Assembly (NCBI GenBank): GCA_013002425.1
Contig: JABDJQ010000598.1
Span: forward strand, 1 to 9,792
DNA length: 9,792 bases
From: Gemmatimonadota bacterium
Lineage (GTDB): Bacteria; Orphanbacterota; Orphanbacteria; Orphanbacterales; Orphanbacteraceae
Direction: 5' to 3'
Positions 1 to 6,422 of this stretch are shown here, in pieces. The notes beneath the pieces were generated by a model that saw only the letters and a program-made list of their open reading frames with translations, had not been told where the DNA came from and did no database searches. Made by a program: the position numbers and the translations under genes. Numbering within the stretch: position 1 is the stretch's first letter; each line of letters begins with the position of its first letter.

Positions 1-21
1 GGCGTATCATGAGGACGGGCC

Positions 22-600
22 ATGCTGTTTCCCCGGAAACATCTGATCGGCATCCGTAACGGATCGGTCACGGTGGCCTTTCGTCGCTGGCGCCGGCCGA
101 CCGTGAAAGAAGGGGGCACGCTCCTTACTGCTGTCGGGGAACTGGAGATCAAGTCCGTAAAGAGGGCCGCGCTCTCTTCGATTTCCGCTGCCGATGCGAA
201 ACGCGCCGGCTACGAGTCGCGCAAAGCACTGCTCGATGAACTCGCGCGCCGCGAGGGGGGCGCAATCTACCGTATCGAACTCGGCGCCCTGCGCGCCGAC
301 CCGCGGATCGCGCTTCGCGATGAAAAGCCGGACGCAGGCGAACTCCTCACGCTCCGCACGAAACTCGAGCGCATGGACGCGCGCGCGGAGGGTCCTCCCT
401 GGACGCTCCGCGTACTCGAACTGCTGCAGAGGCATGAGGGGGTGCGCGCCGGCGATCTCTGCGAACACGTCGACCAGGAAACGGCGCCGTTCAAACGAAA
501 CGTCAGGAAGCTGAAGGCGCTCGGCCTGACCGAGAGCCTGGGCACCGGGTATCGCCTGTCACCACGTGGTGCGGCGCTTCTGGAATACTTGAGGCCCTGA
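22..600 (+). CDS. ASCH domain protein with C-terminal winged-helix-like segment
   Basis: A 192-residue protein. Residues 1-100 have the look of a compact ASCH (PUA-like) domain: an opening MLFPRKHLIGIRNGSVTVAF, the RRWRRPTV segment, a GELEI strand, a helical insert (residues about 55-78) and a closing strand YRIELGALRADPRIAL. ASCH domains are thought to bind RNA or modified nucleotides; actinobacterial and related proteins share this opening. Residues about 124-192 are a separate helical region, with LRVLELLQRHEGVRAGDLCE resembling the first helices of a winged helix and YRLSPRGAALLEYL the wing and last helix. This suggests nucleic acid binding by both halves. The ATG at 22 follows a GAGGACGGG purine stretch; a TGA at 10-12 could end an upstream gene. 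The partner and substrate are unknown. The ASCH call is from recognised family pattern; the winged helix is inference. Confidence 0.82.
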   Translation: MLFPRKHLIGIRNGSVTVAFRRWRRPTVKEGGTLLTAVGELEIKSVKRAALSSISAADAKRAGYESRKALLDELARREGGAIYRIELGALRADPRIALRDEKPDAGELLTLRTKLERMDARAEGPPWTLRVLELLQRHEGVRAGDLCEHVDQETAPFKRNVRKLKALGLTESLGTGYRLSPRGAALLEYLRP

Positions 601-651
601 CCTTTGCGGGGTCCGCCTTCTTTCGTTTGCAGTCGGAACCCGCTGCTGCTA

Positions 652-668
652 CGACTCATGGAGAGTCG
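652..668 (+). other. Small inverted repeat before the lipoprotein gene
   Basis: CGACTC (652-657) and GAGTCG (663-668) form a perfect 6-bp inverted repeat around a 5-base loop, 14 bases before the ribosome binding site of the lipoprotein gene. It could be a leader hairpin or an operator. No T tract follows, so it is unlikely to terminate the ASCH gene. The rest of 601-695 holds no gene and only a poor promoter match (TTGCAG at 627, TACGAC at 650). Confidence 0.35.
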
Positions 669-695
669 CTCACATGCAAACGGGAGGTACGAACG

Positions 696-1094
696 ATGGA
701 CACCTTGAGAAAGCTCCGCATCGGCGCTTCGAGCACGGCGCTGATCATCCTGACGCTGATGACCACGCTCGGATGCGGAGCGAAATCTCTGCAGGGCTCG
801 TGGGTCCGGATCGACGACGAGGCGCCCCAGGGACAGACGATCAAGATCCTGACGGAGGAGCGTTTCGCGTTCGGACTTCATGCGAAGAACGAGATTGTCG
901 CGGGCGGGGGGCGGTACGTTCTCGACGACGAAACGTACACCGAGACGATCCAGTACCACTGGATGCCGAACCTCGTGGGGAAAACCGTCGTATTCGACTG
1001 CGCCATCGACGGGGACATTTGGCACCACACCGGCAGGATCAAGACCGGCGGGGGCGTGCTCGTGATCGATGAAGTCTGGGAACGGATCGAGTGA
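696..1094 (+). CDS. Lipocalin-like lipoprotein (DUF4488-type)
   Basis: A 132-residue predicted lipoprotein. The start at 696 is set by GGGAGGT at 682-688, seven bases before the ATG; a TTG further upstream in the same frame lacks such a site. Residues 4-8 are basic, 9-25 hydrophobic, and TLGC with Cys27 fits a signal peptidase II lipobox, though Thr rather than Leu sits at -3. The mature part has the pattern of small lipocalin-like beta-barrels: an opening LQGSWVRID, then IKILTEERFAFGL, a GGGRYVLDDETYTETIQYH segment, VGKTVVFDCAIDGDIWHHTG and a closing VIDEVWERIE. Homologues in Bacteroidetes and other phyla are annotated as lipocalin-like or DUF4488 proteins of unknown ligand. It probably sits on the periplasmic face of a membrane. 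Its last four bases overlap the next gene, implying coupled translation with the methyltransferase. Confidence 0.75.
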   Translation: MDTLRKLRIGASSTALIILTLMTTLGCGAKSLQGSWVRIDDEAPQGQTIKILTEERFAFGLHAKNEIVAGGGRYVLDDETYTETIQYHWMPNLVGKTVVFDCAIDGDIWHHTGRIKTGGGVLVIDEVWERIE

Positions 1095-2050
1095 AGAAGT
1101 CGATTCTGAGACTCCTGCCACTGTTGGATATCGTAGTTCTCCCTTTCCTCGTCGTTTCCGCCATGCTGCTCAAAGCGGTTCGCCGCGCCGGCGTTCGCCG
1201 GATGCCGCTTTGCCGGGCAGCCCTTTTGAACATCGGCGTGTTTCCCATTCGCGACCACTACTACGAACCGCAGTTCGACCATCGCAATCACGGGCAGAGT
1301 TTCTCGCAGAGTCGCCCCCTCCCCGGGATCAAGTGGAATGTCGAGGGGCAACTGGCTTTCATGGAGCCGTTTCCATATGCCGCTGAGCTTGCGGAACCGG
1401 GGAACGAGGACTCGGCCGGACCCGCGTTCGATTTCGACAACGCTTCATTCGCGTCGGGCGACGCGGAGTACTGGTACCAGCTCATTCGAACGATCAAGCC
1501 TGCTCGCATTTTCGAGATCGGGAGCGGCAACTCGACTCTGATGGCGATCAGGGCGATCGAACGGAATCGCCGGGAAGACGCCGCTTACGACTGCCGGCAC
1601 GTCTGCATCGAGCCGTACGAAATGCCGTGGCTCGAGGAGACGAGCGTTACCGTGGTCAGGGAGAAGGTCGAGGACCTGCCCGTTTCGTTCTTCGCGGAGC
1701 TCGAGTCGAACGACATTCTTTTCATCGATTCGTCGCACGTGATTCGTCCCCGGGGAGACGTTCTCTATGAGTATCTGGAGCTGCTGCCCGCTCTCGATCG
1801 GGGAGTGATCGTGCACGTGCACGACATCTTTTCTCCGCGCAACTACCCCGGAGAGTGGCTGCGGGAGGATGTCAGATTCTGGAACGAGCAGTATCTTCTC
1901 GAGGCGTTTCTGTCTCACAACGAAAGCTGGGAGATTCTCGGGGCTCTCAATCTGCTCGCTCACGACCATTTCGACAGGCTGCAGTCGGTCGCGCCTTTTC
2001 TGACGCGCGAGCGGGAACCGGGATCGTTCTATATGAGGAAGGTTCGGTGA
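1091..2050 (+). CDS. Membrane-associated class I SAM-dependent methyltransferase (Methyltransf_24 type)
   Basis: A 319-residue protein starting at a GTG that overlaps the lipoprotein stop (GTGA, 1091-1094). No strong ribosome site precedes it, so translation is probably coupled. Residues 5-28 form a hydrophobic segment with flanking basic residues (MKKS before, KAVRRAGVRR after), so the N-terminus likely enters the membrane. The catalytic domain begins near residue 125: motif I IFEIGSGNST (140-149) binds SAM, Glu174 in CIEPYE fits the acidic residue contacting the ribose, DILFIDSSH (208-216) is the motif IV equivalent, and VHVHDIF (241-247) matches the V-x-HD pattern usual in Methyltransf_24 proteins, often found near glycan and cell-surface genes. 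The substrate cannot be read from the sequence. The pairing with a lipoprotein is unexplained. Confidence 0.8.
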   Translation: MKKSILRLLPLLDIVVLPFLVVSAMLLKAVRRAGVRRMPLCRAALLNIGVFPIRDHYYEPQFDHRNHGQSFSQSRPLPGIKWNVEGQLAFMEPFPYAAELAEPGNEDSAGPAFDFDNASFASGDAEYWYQLIRTIKPARIFEIGSGNSTLMAIRAIERNRREDAAYDCRHVCIEPYEMPWLEETSVTVVREKVEDLPVSFFAELESNDILFIDSSHVIRPRGDVLYEYLELLPALDRGVIVHVHDIFSPRNYPGEWLREDVRFWNEQYLLEAFLSHNESWEILGALNLLAHDHFDRLQSVAPFLTREREPGSFYMRKVR

Positions 2051-2082
2051 GGCCGGAGAGTGACAGCGAGAGCCCGGCGCGG

Positions 2083-2128
2083 AAACCAGAACGCGGGGCG
2101 AGCCTGAGGCCCGCCCCGCGCCGGTTTT
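2083..2128. terminator. Bidirectional intrinsic terminator between convergent genes
   Basis: CGCGGGGCG (2092-2100) and CGCCCCGCG (2112-2120) are perfect 9-base complements around an 11-base loop, and AAACC (2083-2087) can pair with GGTTT (2123-2127) outside them. The plus strand leaves a TTTT run at 2125-2128; the minus strand reads into CTGGTTT. The position, 33 bases after the methyltransferase stop and 25 bases beyond the DUF1579 stop, fits a shared terminator, though the T tracts are short. Confidence 0.7.
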
Positions 2129-2153
2129 CAACGTCGAGTCCGTAAGCTGACCG

Positions 2154-2771
2154 CTACGACTTGACGCGCGTGTACATGATCTTGCCGTTCTTGAATTCCG
2201 TGCCGTCTTCCGCAACGTCGTACATCGTGACGGACGCGTGGTCGTCATCGATCATTTCACTGACGACTTTCATTGTCTTCATCGCGCCGGTCATTCCGTC
2301 CACGTACGTGCCGATCAGCGTGATCTTGTTGCAGTGATCCTCGCATTCGCCTTCGCTGTACATCATCGTCGTGCTCATGTTGTCGGTCCAGATGCCCATG
2401 TGCTTGCCCGACGCGTTGTCGAAGCCCCACATGCCGTGGCCTTCGAAGGGCATGCCCATCATCGTGCCGCTGAACGTTTCGACGAGGTAGCGGCCGCCGA
2501 GCACCAGTTCCTGCGACGCGGTGCCCGTGGTCATCATCGGCTCGGCGTCCGGCGTCATCCACCACGTGGATTCCGTCGTCCACTTCCCGACGCCCTTGGC
2601 CATCGCTTCATGATGCGGGCCGGGCGTGGCCATTTCCATCCACTTCGCCATCATGGCGTCCTCGCCGCCTTCGGCCATGGCATGATCGTGGTCGTCTCCG
2701 GCGAGAACGGGGGGCGCCAGCCACGCGGCCGTACAGAAGATCGCGAGCGCAATCAGCAGAATCCGTTTCAT
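2154..2771 (-). CDS. Secreted DUF1579 family protein
   Basis: A 205-residue protein. The start is supported by TGGAGGAAC on the minus strand (GGAGG at 2784-2780), eight bases before the ATG. A typical Sec signal peptide has K2-R3, a hydrophobic core at 4-19 and a likely cleavage after VLA (Ala24). The mature chain matches DUF1579: MATPGPHHEAMAKGVGKW (opening, cf. TPGPHH-KWL-x-x-LVGEW in the family), the strand SQELVLGGRYLVETFSGT, MMGMPFEGHGMWGFDN, GIWTDNMSTTMMYSEG, and a final MIDDDHASVTMY...GKIMYTRV. DUF1579 has no established activity. The chain has 24 methionines and 8 histidines, with a DDHDH motif just after cleavage and Cys143-x-x-His146-Cys147, which is suggestive of metal binding but not proof. 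It is convergent with the methyltransferase and divergent from pepF. Confidence 0.88.
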   Translation of the reverse strand: MKRILLIALAIFCTAAWLAPPVLAGDDHDHAMAEGGEDAMMAKWMEMATPGPHHEAMAKGVGKWTTESTWWMTPDAEPMMTTGTASQELVLGGRYLVETFSGTMMGMPFEGHGMWGFDNASGKHMGIWTDNMSTTMMYSEGECEDHCNKITLIGTYVDGMTGAMKTMKVVSEMIDDDHASVTMYDVAEDGTEFKNGKIMYTRVKS

Positions 2772-2898
2772 TGGCAGTTCCTCCAGAAATTCGAGTGAAC
2801 GATCCGTGGTCTGTTTCCGTCCTGCATGAGGGAGACGGCTTGTTTCGAACCCCCCAAAGGCTACCTGCCCGCGCTTCCGTGTTGCAAGCCGAAATGCG

Positions 2899-2927
2899 TT
2901 GACCGCGGAGCCGCTTCCCTTGATAGT
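2899..2927 (+). promoter_or_regulatory. Sigma70-like promoter for the oligoendopeptidase gene
   Basis: TTGACC (2899-2904; five of six to TTGACA) is followed by a 17-base spacer and GATAGT (2922-2927; four of six to TATAAT). Transcription would start near 2934, giving a leader of about 30 bases that carries GGAGG at 2953-2957. The rest of the 193-base gap (2772-2898) must hold the divergent DUF1579 promoter, for which I see no convincing match. Confidence 0.55.
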
Positions 2928-2964
2928 CGAATGATCCCCCCGCAGATTACCTGGAGGTTTTTTT

Positions 2965-4854
2965 ATGAAGTTGTTCGCTAAAGTATTTGGAATGTTGCTC
3001 TTATCCGTCTTCGTCTGGCGCGCGGTTCCGCTTGCCTACGAAGCGAAGATGGCCGCGACCGAGCGTCACGAGATCGACGACGAGTTCAAATGGAACACGG
3101 CCGCACTCTTCGCGACGGACGAAGCGTGGGAGAAGGAGCTCACGGCGCTCACGGCCGAAACCGCCGTTCTCAAAGACCACGAAGGAACGCTCGCGAAGTC
3201 TTCGGACGCCCTGGCCGACTACCTCGAGCTGCGCGACAAGCTGCTCCAGCGTGTCGAGATCCTCGGCATTTACGCGTCGCTCCGGTCGGACGAAGATACG
3301 CGGGTCGCGAAGTACAAGGACATGGACACGCGCGCGGGCAAGCTCCGCACGAAGTTCGCGGAGCTCACGGCGTGGGAGGATCCCGAACTGGCCGCGATTC
3401 CGGCCGACAAGCTGCGCGCGTTCCTGAAGCAGAACGAACGTCTCGCCTCGTACGAGTTCTCGATCGAGAATTCGATCCGACTCAGGAAGTACACGCTTTC
3501 GCCGCGCGAAGAAGAGCTGCTGGCGATGTCGAGCACCGCGCTCGGCGCCCCGGCGGACATCGCGGGTATGCTCCGGAACGCCGACTTCAAGTGGCCCTCG
3601 ATCGAAGACGAAGACGGGAACCTGGTACAGCTCACGAGCGGACGCTTCGAGAAGTTCCGTCGTTCGAAAGAGGCGCGCGTTCGTCGCGACGCCTACAACG
3701 CCGCACTCGGCGCGTACGGCGAAGTTTCGAATACGCTCGCCGCCGCGCTTGCCGGCGCTGTCGAAGGGTACGTCTTCAGGGCGCGGGCGCGCGGTTACGA
3801 GTCGTCGCTGCACGCTTCTCTCGCCCGTAACAACATCCCCGAGTCCGTGTATCGCAATCTGATTCAGGCGGTCGGCGACAACATCGCGCCGGTGCATCGT
3901 TACGTGGCGCTTCGCAAGAAGGCGCTCGGGCTCCACCAGATGCACTACGTCGATCTGTACCCGTCGATCGCAGCAAATCCGCCGGGCGGAACTCCGTACG
4001 CCGAAGGCCGCAAGATGGTGCTCGACGCGGTGGAGGTGCTCGGCGAAGAGTACGTGAACGACCTGAACGCCGGTCTCGACGCGGGATGGGTGGATGTTTA
4101 CGAGAACGCGGGCAAGCGAAGCGGCGCCTACTCGCACGGCACGAAGGGCACCATGCCCTACATTCTCATGAACTACGGCGACAACATCAACGGCGTCTTC
4201 ACGCTCGCGCACGAAGTGGGCCACTCGATGCATTCGCTTCGTACGAGCGAGCATCAGGAATACGTGAACTGCGACTACTCGACGTTCGTCGCGGAAGTGG
4301 CGTCGACGGGTATCGAGGCGCTTCTCCAGTTCCGGCTCGACCGCGAAAGCGAAGGGGCGGGGCGCGACGAACAGATCTATCTGCTCGACCGCTTCATTCA
4401 GGATATGATGGGCACGATGATACGCCAGACGATGTTCGCCGAGTTCGAAGTCGGCATTCACGAAATGGCCGAGCGCGGCGAGACGCTGACGCCCGAGGCG
4501 ATGGGCGAATTCTACTCCGGCCTCGTCTCCAAATACTACGGCCCCGCGATGATCGTCGCTCCGGAGACGGCGTACACGTGGGCGCGCATTCCGCACTTCT
4601 TCTACAACTTCTACGTGTTTCAGTACGCGACGAGCTACGCGGCTTCGTTCGCGATTGCCGAGAAGATCGACAAAGGGGAACCGGGGGCTGTCGACGCGTT
4701 CCTGGATCTGCTGAACGAGGGCGGCAGCGACTACCCGATCGAGCAGATGAAGCGCGCCGGCGTCGACATGACGACGCCCGCTCCGATCGAAGCGGCGATG
4801 CAGATGATGGGTGACGCCGTCGCGCGGCTCGAAAAGCTGCTCGAGGCTTCGTAG
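2965..4854 (+). CDS. pepF: M3 family oligoendopeptidase F with N-terminal export segment
   Basis: A 629-residue zinc metallopeptidase of family M3B. Family members cleave short peptides, mostly in the cytoplasm. The ATG is seven bases after GGAGG (2953-2957). His416-Glu417-x-x-His420 in LAHEVGHSMHS is the zinc and catalytic motif, and Glu444 in FVAEVAST, 24 residues later, fits the third zinc ligand. Other family landmarks are IPESVYRNLI in the middle, the HGTKGTMPYILMNY strand before the motif and the Tyr-rich FFYNFYVFQYATSYAASFAI near residue 550, which lines the substrate channel in relatives. Unlike the classic cytoplasmic enzyme (about 600 residues), it begins with Lys2, Lys6 and a hydrophobic stretch at 7-18, ending near PLAYEA, which looks like a signal peptide or anchor. 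It is a single-gene unit with its own promoter and terminator, probably digesting peptides in the periplasm or at the membrane. Confidence 0.93.
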   Translation: MKLFAKVFGMLLLSVFVWRAVPLAYEAKMAATERHEIDDEFKWNTAALFATDEAWEKELTALTAETAVLKDHEGTLAKSSDALADYLELRDKLLQRVEILGIYASLRSDEDTRVAKYKDMDTRAGKLRTKFAELTAWEDPELAAIPADKLRAFLKQNERLASYEFSIENSIRLRKYTLSPREEELLAMSSTALGAPADIAGMLRNADFKWPSIEDEDGNLVQLTSGRFEKFRRSKEARVRRDAYNAALGAYGEVSNTLAAALAGAVEGYVFRARARGYESSLHASLARNNIPESVYRNLIQAVGDNIAPVHRYVALRKKALGLHQMHYVDLYPSIAANPPGGTPYAEGRKMVLDAVEVLGEEYVNDLNAGLDAGWVDVYENAGKRSGAYSHGTKGTMPYILMNYGDNINGVFTLAHEVGHSMHSLRTSEHQEYVNCDYSTFVAEVASTGIEALLQFRLDRESEGAGRDEQIYLLDRFIQDMMGTMIRQTMFAEFEVGIHEMAERGETLTPEAMGEFYSGLVSKYYGPAMIVAPETAYTWARIPHFFYNFYVFQYATSYAASFAIAEKIDKGEPGAVDAFLDLLNEGGSDYPIEQMKRAGVDMTTPAPIEAAMQMMGDAVARLEKLLEAS

Positions 4855-4889
4855 GCGGCGACAGATCCGATCGGCTATGGTAACTTGGC

Positions 4890-4923
4890 AGGAGTCGAAC
4901 AACGGTTCGGCTCCTTCCTTTTT
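4890..4923 (+). terminator. Intrinsic terminator after pepF
   Basis: An 11-bp stem (4890-4900 with 4905-4915; one T-G wobble, otherwise perfect) closes an AACG tetraloop and is followed by TCCTTTTT (4916-4923). This is the strongest rho-independent terminator in the window. It lies 36 bases after the pepF stop and only 14 bases before the ATG of the next gene, leaving little room for a downstream promoter. Confidence 0.88.
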
Positions 4924-4937
4924 GTGTGGATGCGGGG

Positions 4938-6422
4938 ATGAAGAAGACTTTCACTTTTTCAAAACAGGCGATCAAGCGCGCGAGCTTCTGCAGGAAGGCC
5001 GCGTATCTTCGCGTGACGGAGAATCGGAACGGAAAGCCGTACGTGCGTTCCGCGACCGATCTCGTCCGCATGGAGTACGGGCGGATCGTGCGCGACGCCG
5101 TTCGCGAGGAGTTTCCGGGCGGGCGCCTGATCCGGGCGAAGAGCCACGACGAAGCGGTTCTGAAGACGCAGGAGGCGATCGATAACGGGGAAGCGGTGCT
5201 CTTCAACGCCGCGTTTTCGCACGGGCCGCTTCGAATCCGCATCGACATCCTCGAGCGCGCGGCGCCCGATCACTGGCGCGTCTGGGAGGTGAAGGCGGGG
5301 ACTTCCGTCGAGAAGTACGTACCGGATCTCACGGTGCACGTCTTCGCCATGCGCGCGCTCGGCTACTCCGTGGAGCCGGGCATGATCGTGCTCGACAAGC
5401 AGGCGAAGTGGGGGGCGGAGACGTATTTCCGCCGCGTGGACTGTTCGCAGTCGGTCGAAGACCGCCTCCCGAAGATCCGCAAGCGCTACGAAGAGCTGGT
5501 GCGCGCGCTCGCGAGCGAGACACCGCCGGAAGTGCCGCTGAAGCGCATGTGCGGCCGTTGTTCGTTCCTGCGCACGTGCTGGCCTTCGCTCCCCGAGCGA
5601 AGCGTGTTCGATCTCTATCAGGGCGACGGCGGCTGGGAAGCGGTCGAAAGGCTCATCAAGCGCGGCATCTTCGACATGCAGTCGCTTCCCGCGAGCGGTT
5701 CGTACAATACGATTCAGAAGCGCCAGATCCGATCCGTGCGCGAAGGACGCGCTGTCGTCGCCGGAAGCCCCGCGCAAAGTCTCAGGCGCGCGGTGACGTA
5801 TCCGCTCTTCTTCCTCGACTTCGAATCGACCGCGCCTCCGCTTCCGTCGTTCGTTCATCAGCGCCCTTACGATCTCGTGCCGTTTCAATGGTCGTGCCAC
5901 GTGCAGCGGAAACCGGGCGGGCCGATCGAGCATCACGACTTTCTCTGGGACCGGGAGGGCGATCCCCGGCGCGAGCTCACGGAGTCGCTTCTCTTTCTGC
6001 TCGGGAGCGAGGGTACGATCGTCGTCTATTCCGATTTCGAAGAGCGGGTCGTCCGGCGGATGGGAGAGGTGTTTCCCGAACTTCGCGCCAGCTTGAAACG
6101 GGTCAGCAAGCGCATTCTCGATCTGCTGCGCGTCATTCACAGGCACTACTATCATCCCGATTTCCGCGGTTCGTTTTCCATCAAGAACGTGTTGCCGATC
6201 ATGGTTCCGGGTATCGATTATTCGGGGCTCGGCATTTCGGACGGCATGGAAGCGATTCTCGCTTTCAATCGACTGCAGAACGAAGCCATGACCGAGGAGG
6301 AGCGTGAGCGGATGACGCACGATTTGAGGGCATACTGCAAACTCGACACGATGGCGATGGTCGAGATTTTCCGCGTACTGATGCAGCCGCCCGCGGCGCT
6401 TCGGGAGAACCCGGCGAAATGA
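4938..6422 (+). CDS. DUF2779 protein: Cas4-like PD-(D/E)XK nuclease plus DEDD exonuclease
   Basis: A 494-residue two-domain protein (numbered from the ATG at 4938; a GTG at 4926 would add four residues, and neither start has a good ribosome site). The N-terminal half resembles Cas4/RecB nucleases: Cys18 in SFCRKAAYL, Asp103 in RIDIL, Glu117-x-Lys119 in VWEVKAG, and Cys205-x2-Cys208-x5-Cys214, which with Cys18 would hold a 4Fe-4S cluster. The C-terminal half is an RNase H-like 3'-5' exonuclease: FLDFES (Asp294, Glu296), VVYSDFEE (acidic residues at 366-369) and Tyr466-x3-Asp470 in AYCKLDT, the DEDDy arrangement. DUF2779 proteins are widespread but not functionally described; the domains imply DNA processing. 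No CRISPR genes accompany it. Its stop overlaps the kynureninase start (ATGA). Confidence 0.87.
   Translation: MKKTFTFSKQAIKRASFCRKAAYLRVTENRNGKPYVRSATDLVRMEYGRIVRDAVREEFPGGRLIRAKSHDEAVLKTQEAIDNGEAVLFNAAFSHGPLRIRIDILERAAPDHWRVWEVKAGTSVEKYVPDLTVHVFAMRALGYSVEPGMIVLDKQAKWGAETYFRRVDCSQSVEDRLPKIRKRYEELVRALASETPPEVPLKRMCGRCSFLRTCWPSLPERSVFDLYQGDGGWEAVERLIKRGIFDMQSLPASGSYNTIQKRQIRSVREGRAVVAGSPAQSLRRAVTYPLFFLDFESTAPPLPSFVHQRPYDLVPFQWSCHVQRKPGGPIEHHDFLWDREGDPRRELTESLLFLLGSEGTIVVYSDFEERVVRRMGEVFPELRASLKRVSKRILDLLRVIHRHYYHPDFRGSFSIKNVLPIMVPGIDYSGLGISDGMEAILAFNRLQNEAMTEEERERMTHDLRAYCKLDTMAMVEIFRVLMQPPAALRENPAK

Noticed and set aside
627..695. Upstream TTG start for the lipoprotein
   Set aside because: The extra 23 residues are polar and would bury the signal peptide; the GGGAGGT site points to the ATG at 696.
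1855..2145. Small plus-strand open frame overlapping the methyltransferase end
   Set aside because: It is out of frame with the methyltransferase, Arg/Ser-rich, and runs through the terminator hairpin.
3001..4902. A 633-codon open frame on the minus strand opposite pepF
   Set aside because: It is a codon-bias artefact of a GC-rich gene. Its translation is Arg/Val/His-rich with no recognisable domain, while the plus strand encodes a complete M3 peptidase.
4959..6320. A 453-codon open frame on the minus strand opposite the nuclease gene
   Set aside because: Same shadow effect; the plus-strand frame has all motifs of a DUF2779 protein.
4938..6422. Cas4-like gene as a sign of a CRISPR-Cas locus
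   Set aside because: No repeat-spacer array and no other cas gene is in the window; the fused exonuclease domain identifies the stand-alone DUF2779 family.
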